A DNA stretch of 64,000 nucleotides, from NCBI GenBank assembly GCA_028532985.1, contig JANCIK010000005.1, positions 2,176,501 to 2,240,500 on the forward strand. The letters run 5' to 3'. The notes beneath the pieces were generated by a model. The model had not been told where the DNA came from, did not search any database, and saw only the letters and a program-made list of their open reading frames with translations. Both the position numbers and the translations under genes were made by a program. How positions within the stretch are numbered: position 1 is the stretch's first letter; each line of letters opens with the position of its first letter. Shown one piece after another: positions 32,652-45,669 of this stretch. The stretch comes from Stropharia rugosoannulata (lineage: Eukaryota > Basidiomycota > Agaricomycetes > Agaricales > Strophariaceae).

Positions 32652-35600
32652 CTACAAGATTTTTCCCATGTGAATGAATGGAACCCATTCTACGAGCGGA
32701 GCTCCGGTGTTCTTGAGTTTCTGGACTGCAATATCTAAAGCTAAAGCCGTCTTATTGAAATCTGGATGCGACCTCTGTGAGCCATTGGTTCCGCGGAACA
32801 GTTCCTCGTAGAATGCATCAGCAATAGTAGGTCCGTGTTTATCCATTATTTTCCTGTAGGCTGCTCGTTAGTTCCTAAGCGAGTTCTTGAACTGCTACTG
32901 TACGTACCACATAGTAGCAATAACGCTCCTAAATCCGGAAAACACCATGCTTGCTGCTACACTTAAAGCTTCGTCTGGTTGGTTTTCATCTCCTGTTGCC
33001 GTCTCGCATGCACATAGAAATGCAAGAGATCCCGGAAGCACTGACTGTTCCATGATCTTCGCAATCGTAAGCTTGCCGTCACTCATGACAAGGCCCGAGT
33101 AAAGAGGATTCATGCGATCTTGTACACCGTGACAAGCGAAGTGAACTATGGAGGAAGAAGGAAGATGTGACACGACAGTCTCGACGCGAGCCGGAGAACT
33201 ATTGAATCCCAGCACTGTGATGCAACCAGCTGGTGCGCGAGCGTTGATATTGATTAGCTCCTGCTTGGTCATGGGAAGATCAGCAGCCGACACAACAGCG
33301 AGCATTTTAAAGTCGTCATTATTGCCTGCATTTGGCTGCGATGGCGTTAGTAGAGAACTGAGTGTTGGTGTGTAAGAGGAAATGACGTAATCCGACGTAG
33401 ACTCGATTTCCGTATTCTGTTGATTAGAGCTTGGCTTACTTTGCGAGCCATATATGCCTGCAGCGTGAATTGGAAGCAAGGCAAACAGCCCCGTTGCACA
33501 CCATTGCAATGACGCACGATCTCCCCCAGACAATTTCTTGATCGTAACGTAGTTGTCAGTCTAGGCATTTCGCACAACACTGGTCCTGAATGGACTTGAA
33601 AACTTACCTTAAGGTGAAGTATACTGATAACGGGTTTGACTACTTCCCTCCATAGCTCTTCTAGTATTGCTCTGAGTGAATCATTTGGGTCGAATCTTCT
33701 GACACCTTTCCGCGAAGCTTTGAGTCTGCCTTCAGCGTCCAAATCGGAGGCTGTTGGCCCTTCATCATCTACGTGGCAACTTTCTTCTCCGTTAAGGTCA
33801 TCGTCGGATCTCAAAGCACCTAAAGTGATTTCCTGGATGCCAATTGCCATCTTGCGTAACCTTGGAGTGCTCAAGTTGGGGATATGTATATGGTGTATTG
33901 TAGTCGACGTAATGACAAGGCAGCTACTTGCCTCTCGATGTGGGATAAGGAGGGCAATTGGGCATGCATCTGCGGCTTTCTGAAGAGACGACAAGCGAAG
34001 TGGAAGTAGGTAGTCTTCAAAACCTCGTATTTTGCGAGCTTCGGTAAGTTTCTCTTCCCATTCGATGGCTAAGTTTGCTAAATGTAGAGTGTGCATATCG
34101 CCGGGCCTTGACGTGATATCATTGTTAATAAGAGGTGAGTCTAAATGAGATGCTCTGTCCAACTCTGCTGCTATTTCTTTCAATCTTCGCCCAAGGTCAG
34201 GTGCGGCAGAGATTAACTGATCAAAGGGAGAACGAAGTTGAAATATTTGCGACCATAAAAGAGTTCTTGCGGCCTCGAGGTACTCAATGGCTTTGTCGAA
34301 CCGTCGTACACTAATCGCGTACTGCGATGCTCTATGTGCTATGGTCTGTATGTCTCCATGAGTGAACATATCCTTTTGGCGTTGATTTATTGAGTGTCCA
34401 AGTGAAGATAGTTGAGGAAGAAGGCGGATAAGATAGTCATATGCATCCATTGCAGACGAGTGTTGATACTTATCTGCACTTTGAGCCCACCGCAGAGCAA
34501 TCTTAAAACGTTGAAACGGAGAGAAATTGGGACAGTTCAAGGCGAAAAGAAAGGTAGATAGTGCCCACTGCAAGTATTGTCCGGAACCCACTGCTTCATA
34601 TGCAGCCACATACAGCCGAGAAAGCGCTGATAGGACTGGGTAATGGCTATGATGAACTTGGTGATTGTCAGCAGAAATTTCAGGGAGAATGACGGTCGAA
34701 TATTCTTTTGGAGAAAAATCAAGTTCCGTTTCAAGCAAATGGATAGAATCTTCGAGATATTTGAAGTCATTGTCGTGTTTGAAACGGGTATAAAGTGCAG
34801 CAGCGAGGTTACTTAGATTTCTGCGACGGTCAGGATGTGGGGCAGGTGTAAGGGTAACTACTCGTTGAAACAGCTCAATAGATTCGAGTAGCAGAGTCAA
34901 ATCACTTCGTCTTATGTATTGCATTTGAAGAGCTACTGCCAGATTATTGAGGGATTGCGAGTCTGCATGACGTGACTGCAGTTGTAAAACTTCTCTGTAC
35001 ATAACAGTAGCATGATCAAGGTCATCAAGTGCTTCCCTATGTTCAAACTGTCTGGTAAGTGCGTTTGCCAGATTCGTAAGAGTGATTGGATATTGTGGAT
35101 GGGGGTGTGGAGTAGACTTCAGGGCCTGCCTGTATATGGTGATTGCTTCCTGTATATAGTTAAGGCCGCCTCCATTGGTGAACCGACACTCCAGCGCACG
35201 CCCAAGGTTATTCAGATATCCAGAACGATCTGGATGTATATCAGGTATAAGGCAAAGCGCTTCTTTGAATAGTTCAATTGCTTCTGATAGGCGAATAGGT
35301 AATCCACCGTCATGTTCAAATTGAGCATGAAGTACATGAGCCAGACTGTTTAAAGCATGTGGTCTGGTCGGATGCGGATACGGTACTAGTTGGAGTGCTT
35401 GCCGTTGCAGGTTTATAATCTCTTCAAAATGGGTCGAGCTACTGATGCCAGTATGTTCAAGCCGTGTCAGAAGGGCCATTGCCAACAGATCGCTAAAGGA
35501 AGAATGATGCTCGGAGTTTTCTGGAGACATATACCCCAGGGCGTGCTTGTATATATTGATCGCCTCTTCTAGAAAGCGCGATTCCCTGTTGTACAGGAAA

Positions 35601-36763
35601 AAGGTGTGGAGCACTTTTGCCATATTGGCAAGCAACGCAAAGTGGTTTGGATGAGGGTAAGGTGCCAGCTCTAGTGACCGTCTGCGCAGAGATATGGCTT
35701 CCACAAGGTCGTCCTGTTTGTCCCCATGTTCATACCGATTTTCGAGCGCAAGTCCCAGATTATTCAAAAAGCCGGTGTAATCTTCATCTGAATGATTTAC
35801 AAGGTTTAACGACTGCCTATGGAGTTCGATTGCTTCATCCAGGTACTCAGGTTCGCGTTCCCCGCCGAACTTAAAACGAGATCGAAGCGTGATTGCCAAA
35901 CTGTCGAACGAGTCGGCACGATCGGGGTGAGGGTAAGGTCTCAACTTCAGAGCTTCTCTGTGTAGCTCGATAGCTTCATCAAGGTGGTCCAACAAGAAGT
36001 CGTGACGTATAGTTTGGAGATGAAGAGCAGTTGCTAAATCATAAAGGCACCTGGAGCGAAAGGGATGTGAGTAGGGAATGTTCTGGAGTGCCTGCCTGTG
36101 CAACGCAATCGACTGGTAAAGATAGTGCATCCCGCCTTGCTGATCAAATTCTGACTGGAAAGTAGCTGCCAGATAGTTCAGGAAACTAGAGCGGTGCTCG
36201 TACGGATCCGACGGCGGCTGCAAAATCATGAGCTCATTAAACAATGGAATGGAGTCCATCAGGTCAGAAATTTCCTTCGTGACCATAAAGCGGTCGTGTA
36301 GCACGGCCATGAAGTCCACGAGCAATGGGACACGCCTTTCAAGCGGCTGTATGTCGAGTGTCAAAGCCTCGTTGAAGAAGGACACAGCGTCGTCGAGGTC
36401 TTGTTTGTACCCTGTACGATTGAATCGGCGTCTTAAATTTTGAGAAAGATGGTTCAAGACGAAAGGTTTCCTATTGGCCACAAATGATGTAGGTTCCTGT
36501 CCAGACCAAGCGAGGTTGAGAGCCTTCTTTCGCAAATCGATGGCTTCGTCCAAGTCTTCCCATCGGTTAGTAGCGCGTTCCCGGATACAAAGGGTATAAG
36601 CGAGCATTTCAAGGGTGCCAAACATATAAGGATGAGAAGGAGGCGTCAGGTTCACAGCTTCCCGGCGAAAACCTATGGCGTCTTCGAGGTCTTGAAGGTG
36701 CTCGTTATCACCGTATCGTTCCACCAATATATTGGCTAGTTCATTGAGTTGATTGACTTTCAT
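32652..36763 (-). CDS. TPR-repeat protein with C-terminal CHAT caspase-like protease domain
   Basis: A large first exon (36763 to about 33607) encodes a long run of degenerate TPR units of roughly 50 residues. Each ends in patterns such as LDEAIELHREALKLRPYPHP, DRADSFDSLAITL or LNNLGLALENRYEHG. The CHAT domain spans the last three exons. It reads CPIALLIPHREASSCLVIT, the junction LKKLSGGDRASLQWCATGLF, ALLPIHAAGIYG, the catalytic histidine motif SSIVHFACHGV, the catalytic cysteine motif LAFLCACETATGDENQPDEA, VFSGFRSVIATMWKIMDKHG and the conserved end WVPFIHMGKIL. Both active-site residues are present, so it should be a competent cysteine peptidase, with TPRs as the sensor or substrate arm. The substrate is unknown. 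The frame stays open for about 35 codons upstream of ATG 36763, so a 5' exon is possible. Confidence 0.9.
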
Positions 36764-37864
36764 AGAGCCTGTCTCCAGACGTCCCAGCTGCTGTCTCCCT
36801 GCTGCAATATCTGCATCCAGGACATGGGGCGCGTTTATGTTATGCTTAAAAGTAGGTCATGTAATGTAAGAACTTTGTTTATTTTGAGAAGGATCCCGCT
36901 TACCTCTGCAACGACGCTGTTAACAGTTGTAGCATGGTTAGATTTGGCGTCCAAACCTTGTGAGGGAGCTACCTATAATCTCGGTAAGTCAATATCCAAG
37001 CCTCGTCGCAGATAAGGTACTAAAAGAGACATGCCATTATGTTCGATGATGCAGGCAGCTATTGTCAAGGCTGAGTTATGCTGACAGTATAAGTTATAAC
37101 AGTTAAAAACGGTGTTCTTGTTTTTCTAATTGCGAGTTGGCGACTATAAGAAGGATGCGGGGCAGTGACTTGCAGTGACCAGAAAGACAGAAACTAGGAC
37201 TCGCTTCAAGCTCGAGAGTCGAGGACCCTTTGCCAAGCCATGGATTACGCACAATGACATTGAATTTGCAGTGTGTATCCTCAAGAGTCCTGTGTAGTCA
37301 ATGGTTACCGGAATAGCCACAGAGAAAGTTGACAAAAGCCGTTTGTATCATTTGATAGGCGTTGGAAGTGACACCAAAGTCCGAGTTCGAAAGGAACGCG
37401 TTGGATAACGCACAGCTTACCTTTCCCACGTTCAAGCCATCGTCGACGTTGATTAAATATGCGAATACTGTATACATGCAGTTGTGAAAGATTACAACGC
37501 TGAAGGTCGCACCAATGACCACAATAAAACATACAGAAATTTATTTGTGCCAGTGGTATAGACAACAGCGTTCATACTACATTTCGAAAATACAAAACTA
37601 ACCAATACATACATACAGTTCAAAGTCCAAAGAAAGTTAATAAGATAACGTAGCAAATTCCATGCCCAAATGCGTAACGTCGTAAAGTTCATATAAGAGC
37701 GGCGTTAAATGTAAAGCAGAGTGTGTATATAAATGACAGGTTGCGGTGCAGGGCAGGGCGGTGCAGAGTTGAAGGATAGCCTTATGGTATATTGATACTG
37801 CCAGAGCACTTCCATTTATGCTTGAATCCATTCTCCTTGTTCTACGAGCGACGAGGTAATATCT
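36764..37864. promoter_or_regulatory. TPR-CHAT upstream region / Kelch gene 3' region
   Basis: 1.1 kb between two minus-strand genes, with no recognisable coding sequence apart from a possible missing first exon of the TPR-CHAT gene immediately next to 36763. Short overlapping ORFs at 37144-37831 are AT-rich and show no family features. Confidence 0.4.
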
Positions 37865-40800
37865 TCATGAGCTACCAGAGCCCGTATGCGAGTGATGATC
37901 AGGGTTAGCAACAAAGAGACTGGGTCTCGGAACCAGCCCGAAATCTACGTCCGCCCGCCTCTTGATCCTTTCCTCACGATGTTTCGTGTTCGTCGGAGGG
38001 GGCGACGAAGGCTGCTCCAGCGACATGCGTCTTTCGTACGCTTGTATGCGGTCAGAAACTTTGCCACTAGTGCTGGTCCTCGGGTCAGCCGGTGGCGGTG
38101 GAGGGATAGGTGCAAATCGAAGAGCTTTCTGAACTGGCGTGGGAGGTTGCAGACTAGAGGGTCCGGAAGATAGTGGCACAGTGGACTCTCCGACGGGAGA
38201 TGTAACGTATACATCGTCCTTACTGATGAATATGCTTTCTGGTGCATTTCCTTCCAGTGTCTGGTTCTCGTCGACCTCGGATGTTGATGACTGCGTGTCA
38301 AAGCTTAGGCCACCCTGCGAGCTCACACTGGTCGACCAACGATGCTGTGATTCTCGACGAACCACATCCATTGTCCCAGCCATTCGCTCAATTGCCTCGG
38401 TGTCTGCGGTGCGTACCGATGATAACGACTTGCCGTGTGAAGCCCTGGTATAAACGGGCTTCCCTCCAGACTCGGGCGACTGTTCAGCACTACCTGGACT
38501 ACCACTTGATCCCCGGGGGGATTTCTGACTTGGTGTGGCAGCTGAGCGCAAGCTTCCTTCGTCGATTGACATGAGCTTCGGAGGAGGAGCAGGGTCACGA
38601 ATGTCATAAACCGGCTTCATCTTTGAGGCATTGCTGGATCGCCGGTCGAGGAGACTGGACCGAGAGAATCTAGCCCACCACGAGTCGCTTCGACGCATCG
38701 GCTGTGTAGGGACAGAGAGCATAGTATCCGGATGTGCACCGACTGGATGAGGTAATGTCGGCGAGGCTGGAGATGGCATAGCACTGAGAGACGTCCGAGA
38801 CGTCGTATAAGACGCTGATCCTCCAGTGATAGGGCTGAAAATGACGTTCTCGCTAGAATGATCGTTGGAAGAACCCGATGAGCTGACAAACTGAGGTAAG
38901 GTGCTCTGTGAAGTATGTTCGGATAGTGGACTGAGTGGTGCAACCTGCTGGGAAAGAGGCGCCGGAGGCCGTAGAGAAGAAATATGGGGAACATAGCGAA
39001 CAGATGGCTTGACTTTGTCGTTGTCTATAGGGTTCGCTGCATGCTCATTATAGAGCTCTGTAGGAGAGAAATCCGGCTTATCCGATTCTAAGAATGGGTC
39101 TAGGAATGGGTCGCGATAACTTAGACCACTCCTTGAGCTGGCGTAACTTGCTTCCCGTCTGGAACGTGGCTTTGACGCAAAGGCGCCCGCACCTAGGAGT
39201 CCCACCTCTTCGTCGTGTCCTATGCCTGATTCATCAGCGAAAGGATCGGACTTCTCTTGCCACGGGCTAGGCCGCCCGCCGTAAGAGCCTGTACCATTGC
39301 TGGTTGTACTGGGATTTCGACTGCGTCGTGCACCACCTAATATGCTCAGCAAAGACCAAGAACTATTACCCATCCCGTCCCTGCGACGCGAATTGTACCA
39401 TTCCCGAAGGCTACGGGCATCCTCGTCCGCCAGCATGTCGCGCCGCGCCATGGTTGCACTTCGTATACTGCGCATTTTAGATGCTGCGGATATTGCCCCG
39501 GAGATACCCAGAGTACTAAGCAATCTACTATGCCTAGGAGGTTCATCGTCGATGAAATTCGCAGACGGAATGTCTCCAGCGAGGTGGGGACTTTCGCGTC
39601 CTTCATCGTCTCCGATCGGCACGAAATGATCGCCTTCACCTGCTCGGCGCCTCTTGCGAATATAATATGCGACACCAAGTCCAACTAGAATGAGGGCTAT
39701 AACACCGAGTGATGTCCCCACAGCAATCACCGTTGTCCGAGAAGAGCTAGTAGGACTGCTGTCAGGACTAGAAGTTCCGTTCGGGCCATGAGGGTTGTAC
39801 GTCGAAGTAGGGTGGATACCAACAGTAGAGCTATACTGTCCAGAATTTGAAGTAACAGACTTCCCCGAGTCAGTTGATGTGGGTTGCAGAAGAGTCTGTG
39901 TAGGAGTACTTGTTATAGGTGGTGGCACGTAGCTGGGGCTGAAATTCTGCGATGTGACATTGTATATTTGCAACGAAGCAGGCGCAGGTCCATTGTTCGC
40001 GTATCCTAAACGAAGGTTAGGGACGTTTTAATGGTTATGCGTAATGAATCGTCCCACCATATCCAAAGATAACTTGGTCACCAGAAGGCACTGCAAAATG
40101 ATCTCGACGAGGACCCAACTGCGATAATGCGTCGACGGCGGTCCATACCATCGGATTTTGAGAGGTGTCAAGAAGCCAACCATCGGGATAGTTTGCAAGG
40201 AATGAGGGATCGCTTCCTCCGTGAATAAGAATCTTCCCGTCTTCAATTAATACGGCCGCAAATGCAACTCTAGGTGAGGGCAGAGAGGGAGAAGCCGCGT
40301 CGACTATAGTCCATATCAAAGCAGTTGTATCGAGAACCCATATCGTCGAGAACTCAAGTGCTAAACCTTGAGACGGGGAATATCCTCCGAAGACTAGTAG
40401 GCGTCCATCTGAAAGTATAATTGACGCATGTCCGTAGATGTCTGGAGGCGCATTGTTGGTGGGAAGGGGAGTGAATGAGAGGGAAGTGGCATTAAAGAAA
40501 AAATGATCTGATAATGCGTTACCAGAGCCATCTGGCTTTTCTCCGCCGACTACAAACACTAGGCCCGAACTTGCGGTGGCACTGGAATGACGAATGCGAG
40601 GTGGTGGGGTCGCGACGAGCTGTGATAACAGAAAGGGTTGAGTACTAGAAAATACGTTCAAGATTTCAGCCGTAACATTGTTCTGTGCCGATGTCTCATC
40701 AAGTTCACCACCAAAAAGCAACGCGAGCGTGTTATTTGTAGCGGCAAGGGTGCTCCATGCCAAAGCTGGGCCTTCCGGTAATGTTTGATTCGATTGATTT

Positions 40801-41127
40801 GCTGAGTTCGAAGCAAGCTGCCATGGTGGTGACGTTACTGAGAATGGAGAGGACAAGGAAAGGGTGAGGATGTCGTTGTTGTTGGGCGCTGCAGTGTATG
40901 AGAACTGATTGAATTGATCTGTTTTCCCTCCGTAGATGAATACAACATTGTTCACTAGAGCAGTCGCCTGGCCCCATCTGCAAGCGCAAACGTTAGAACA
41001 CAGAGTTTTATATTGAGCTCTCAGACACATACCGTGAAGGCGCGTCATAAGCGATAGCGGAAGATACCACAAAGGAATACACAATCCATTGAAGTGCGTC
41101 CACACGAGGCGATAATGAGCCGAACAT
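37865..41127 (-). CDS. Kelch-propeller membrane protein with signal peptide, one TM helix and long cytoplasmic tail
   Basis: Three exons: 41127-41033, 40977 to about 40058, and about 40007-37865. The start ATG 41127 gives MFGSLSPRVDALQWIVYSF followed by VVSSAIAYDAPSR, a good signal peptide that the longer in-frame ORF of exon 2 lacks. Kelch-type repeats follow, with NNVVFIYGGK, NTLALLFGGELD, SGLVFVVGGEKPDG, DGRLLVFGGYSPSQ and DGKILIHGGSDPS. There are several N-x-S/T sites and a Ser/Thr-rich stalk. The single membrane helix is TVIAVGTSLGVIALILVGLG then VAYYIRKRRR. The tail (about 540 residues) is rich in Ser, Pro and Arg, with no catalytic domain seen. This looks like a surface receptor or cell-wall-facing adaptor; the ligand is unknown. 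Confidence 0.86.
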
Positions 41128-42446
41128 TGACTGCTTTTCTTCGCTAGTTGCTTTTAATGGTGTCAGCTATTGGAGGGGGAATACATATATAATGCGGGGG
41201 TTGTCGTCAAAGTCGTAAAATAAGAGTCGGAAGCGTGGAGTATAGTCCTCTCGGCCGCTCCAGGTGAGGGCGTCAATAGAGTGCGTGGCACCGCCACAGC
41301 TCCCCTATCTCCAACTTCTCTCCTTTTGGAAATCTCTCACCGTCACTTCCCACCCAGCCCTTACTTCCTCGTCCGCTCAGAAACGCCCAACAAACGCCCT
41401 TCCGCAGCCTTCCGCCTTTCGTCGAATATCGCAGAGCCTCGCAGAACACACACAAATGTTTGCCAGGCACATGCCTCAGGACCTCGACTAGTAAAGCGGC
41501 AAGTATCTCACAGCAACTTCCTGGCAGAATGCATGCATCGAAGCTGGGGTCTATAATCACGAACTCAGGACTAGCGATGGCTTCATTTCAAGGCGAAGCG
41601 GGTTGCTCTCACATTTCAAGTTCTCATGTTCGAGTCCTTTGTTTGTGAGTATATACCCGTTGCTGTACCTTTGCAAACCTTGGGACCGTCAATGATCATT
41701 GCCTCGCTATCACTATGCCACCTATGTTGGAGCACTTGATTAGAACACGTAAAGGACTGATTCAATTTTTATTGTTGGCGATTGGCTAACCAGTACAATT
41801 AGGTCATAATAATTGATTTCCACATACATATCCATTATTCTCTGAAAAGTACAAATCGTATGTCACGTATGATATTTTCTCACTCATCAGAGTTCAGCTC
41901 AAAGAACTCTAACATGTCGAGTTGTTCAGACAAAGGGAACGAACCATTATGCTTTGACTATGGCTGTTGGGACAGAGCAAGGACGGAGTTCTATCCAGTC
42001 AGAGTGACATCAGAATTACATGCAGCCTGTGCAAAGCTTCTTGAAGAATTTCTTTAATGACAATGTCATGGGCAAGGGTACAGGCCGTAGCGACACTCAG
42101 CTTCGCATGACGAGGACCGCGGGCAAACAATCCACAAATGGCTCAGGTTTTTCATCGGTGTACGCGACCCTGAGCGCGGAACAGCATTGGCCGCTCCTCT
42201 CCGCTGATGGCGGCTGTGTGTCCCTCCCCGGCCGTGATAGAGGATGGCCACCCCGACTCATACATATCTCATTTTGTCCTCACCAGGATCTCCACTGCAT
42301 GGTAACGACATGTCAATCGTCCTCGACCCTGTTCAGCTTTGCTCAGCATTTGGCTAGGCGGACGATTATAAGTAAGGCGGGCGCGCTTTGCATGGGTCTG
42401 CATTCCTCGTTTCCGCTCCTGTCTCCTACATCTCAGTCCCGCCGTC
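41128..42446. promoter_or_regulatory. 1.3-kb divergent intergenic region (Kelch gene / DUF6699-like gene)
   Basis: The flanking genes point away from each other, so both promoters should be here. A TATAAGTA-like element lies at about 42368-42375, some 70 nt before the 42447 ATG. Short ORFs at 41264-41556 overlap in several frames and look like noise. Confidence 0.4.
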
Positions 42447-42980
42447 ATGACAGACTTTACTCTCAATCAGCTCATAGCTTACTCTCAGCACAATCTGGCT
42501 CCTCAGCGTTTGGGGGGACCATATCCAAGTCTAATCCATTGGGATATGCGCAGGCCAACGGAACAAGCTCGTTACGTTGATAACGCCGAACAGGCCCTCA
42601 CATTTGCCGATCTCGGCCAAGTCGCCACACAACCACCTCTGCAGTCCTTAGAGGTCCATTGTGGTTTTTTTCCAGCCAGTTGGTCTACAACGATGCATCG
42701 ACCTGAAGGCGTCACGGTCGAGGACGTCCTCGAAGCCATTCACGCGAATATGAAACGCAGAATCTCGCGCGTTGAGTGGAACGCACTCTCCCAGCGCGAG
42801 CAACACAGGATCAAAGTGGTGTTTGATGCCCGCTGGCAAGCCGCGGAAGACAGCGACGAGTGTCGTCAGAATGGTGTTCTACGCATGGATTGCTTGCTTC
42901 AGCACACCTTATTTGGAGGGCTGTCAATCTTGCCTGACACACAAGATAAATGCATCCTATCTCTGCGCAGGCACCATTAG
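42447..42980 (+). CDS. DUF6699-like protein of unknown function
   Basis: A single-exon reading frame of 177 codons starting at ATG 42447 (MTDFTLNQLIAYSQHN). The pattern PYPSLIHWDMRRP, then ALTFADLGQVATQPPLQSLE, then VTVEDVLEAIHANMKRRISR, EWNALSQREQHRIKVVFDAR and a hydrophobic end RMDCLLQHTLFGGLSIL matches the small alpha/beta proteins I recall from Agaricomycetes as DUF6699. The final residues after GGLSIL differ from the family ending I expect, so the 3' end could be altered by an unrecognised intron. Biochemical function is unknown in the family. Confidence 0.72.
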   Translation: MTDFTLNQLIAYSQHNLAPQRLGGPYPSLIHWDMRRPTEQARYVDNAEQALTFADLGQVATQPPLQSLEVHCGFFPASWSTTMHRPEGVTVEDVLEAIHANMKRRISRVEWNALSQREQHRIKVVFDARWQAAEDSDECRQNGVLRMDCLLQHTLFGGLSILPDTQDKCILSLRRHH

Positions 42981-45669
42981 CCATTCAATTGACCAGTTCC
43001 ATTCACATCAAATTTCATCAGCATTCGACGCATAACTTATTATCATCAGCCTCAGTTAGCATCCCCGCACGTCTCATAGCTTTTTTATCTCTCATCGCAG
43101 GTACAATGGAGAGCACTCATACTTTTACACTTTACTGTACTTGGAATCTGATTGAGTTACACCGCTGTTGCATCACTCCATTCCAACCCCTCATGCACAT
43201 GTCCAAATCATTGTATCTATTCTTCATACCATTCAACCTGCATGTATACCCAGCTTAATTCTACCACGATATTACTCATTTGCATTGATTTATATTGCAC
43301 ATACGCATCGCTTTATATCACACTTAGATGTATGAATGGAGTGGGGCCCATACGGCCTAATTCCATATAACTTACTCGACTAAACGGTACTTCGTTGAGA
43401 TGTTGGAACTGCAGGCGCCCGGTGTACCATCATAACCAAATAATAGCTCGATAAAAGCAGCTATCAGATCGAAAGTCATATTTCTGACAAAAATTACTAC
43501 ATATTAGATACATACTATGATTATGATATCATGTTAAGTTGGTAATTATAGTCCATTGCCAACGGTCACAACTTGACTATGTAGTTGCAGGTAGTTGCAC
43601 ATAAGTGCGGTGGTTGATATTTTGGTTAATCTCAGTTAATCTCTCCTAAGCTGGGTCGAGGTCAGTCCATGTCACTACAATAAGAATCAGAATATGTCTA
43701 CCGTTAGTAGAATGAATCGACGTTCCTATGAACCATGAGCTTAATAGTTCCAGCCGCCTTCATTTGAACCTACACTTTTATGGTACATACTAAAATGATG
43801 CATGTACTTCTTGTAAAGATTAGGGCCGTACAAAGATACCTGATTAAGGTCAGCTTATGGTAGACTGTACATAGCACACTGACTCAAAATTTTATATCTG
43901 AATTCCACTGTAACTTGTTACACAAGCTGCGAAGTGCGCTTACATATATAAAGCATTCAATGAGCTCTTTGGGTGGATCTTGTACTGAGAAACTGCAGAA
44001 TTAATGGGTGTGCAATATCAAAACTGGGTGTACACCTAAAATAGAGCTCATCCATCAAACCATCCGAACGGGTAGAGCGCATCTAACGTTTCATCGCAAT
44101 GTTGACTGATCACATCCATATATTATGTGTGCGTATGAACATGGTTTCTGTTCCGTATTTAAAATATCCGTAGTCTGGAATCGGCGGATGCCTAGAAATG
44201 ACTGGTTCTGATGTTGGTATCCTCTGGCTCAGTCTCTCAGCGGCTGTTAACATTACGTACGCTAAATCTTACATTACACGCATCAATACATTTACCATAT
44301 GGACTATTCTCTAGATTCTGAGTATCTGCATACATGCATATGTAAAGACGTTAGACAGTTACCGAAGGGAGGTTGATTAATGTCGTATCGGTCCCGGGAG
44401 AATTTCCCCCGAACAACCATTCGACAAAGCTCCATGCTGATACTAGAGCCTCTAGTGTGCTTTAAATGGCCTTCTTCAGAGTGTTACAGTAAGCTTCAAA
44501 CAAAAATAATAGCCCAAACCTCACAAAGGAGACTTACCTCTAAGATGTGCGGGAGTTCGTCATCCAAAACAAGCTTAGTTCAAATCCAATCCTCCCTGTT
44601 ATAGGTCATAAAGACAAATCAGAGGGTTCAACGATGCTATAAAAAGGCCCGGTATCGGCGTACTTACCTGGGTCCGGGATAACATCTGGGCATCGACACC
44701 TATCGACACCGATCCCGATGGGACAGTGGAGTTTCAAGTGCGACTTCAATGAGTTCCTTGAATGAGGTCCCAACGTTGGCCGAGCCACTTGTCGTATGTA
44801 GTGATATATGCGATACACATCTGGCCATCACGTCCTTCTGGTACCACCGTATAAATATGGAGCTTGCAAGACGCAACGGAACACGACCGAGCCCAGACAA
44901 TAAAACCTGCCTTCACTATCCTCTCTACCTTCAGGACAGGAATTCCCGCTTTCAACAACCCCAAGTTGACACTAAATTTTTGCTGCCGTCTTGTAAATGG
45001 AGTCCATAGTCACTCAGGTCATCGCCGTCGCCCTCACTACTGCTTCAGTAGTCACGGGAATTCCGTGAGACACCATACTTCTGCCTAAAGACGCACCCAA
45101 AAGCTGATTATGTCTGATATAGACTTCATGCAATACAGCCAGCAGATGCCATTATACGCGAAGCATCTTCTGTGAAGCGAGTATCTGTAAGTCGTCAACA
45201 TTTAACGTCGACGATTGGCTTGCCATTGACTTACCATGCTAACAATTTGAATTTCCTCTATTAAGGGCTACGTGGACATAAACCTGAAGATATGATCCAA
45301 GAAAAACCCTCAAAACACACCGGCATATAACTTATTAATTCCTTCAAATTTATCTTATAGGATACGCCTAGTAATGCAATCTGGCAAGAGGGGGTTGAAA
45401 AGGGGGGATGCATCGAATGCGTTAGCCAAATATCATGTAAAAGCCGCATAAAAAACTTTAAATGCCACAGTTCTTTAGACAAACGAAATTTATATCGAAG
45501 GAGAGCAAAGGTGAACATGATGCGCAGTTTCAAGAGTCGTTTCAAGAGATCCGCGAAATGTATTTGTCGTTGTTTTGATTGGGAGATGTTCAAAGCCTGT
45601 GTAGACTTTTTTTGAACTCATTATTGGTTCCTGCTATCCGTCTACCGACTGAATCCAAAAGATTCGGTC
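42981..45669. other. 2.7-kb sparse region upstream of PWP1
   Basis: Most of this is AT-rich with only short ORFs. Between 44.38 and 45.1 kb there are several good splice donors on the minus strand (for example GTAAGTACG at about 44667-44659). There is also a plus-strand TATAAATA near 44850 followed by a short hydrophobic reading frame at 44997-45068. This may be a decayed or highly split gene. I could not join it into a convincing protein. Confidence 0.4.
44997..45068 (+). other. Short hydrophobic ORF, possible first exon or remnant of a secreted protein
   Basis: The frame reads MESIVTQVIAVALTTASV then VTGIP and a stop. It resembles a signal peptide. It lies about 145 nt downstream of a TATA-like CGTATAAATATGG. 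With no continuing exon identified, this may be chance. Confidence 0.2.

Noticed and set aside
42020..42580. 186-codon ORF overlapping the DUF6699-like gene start
   Set aside because: It overlaps the better-supported frame in a different phase and has no recognisable features.
43000..43380. ORFs rich in Ile/Cys/His/Tyr after the DUF6699-like gene
   Set aside because: AT-rich sequence with overlapping frames and no conserved pattern; most likely 3' non-coding DNA.
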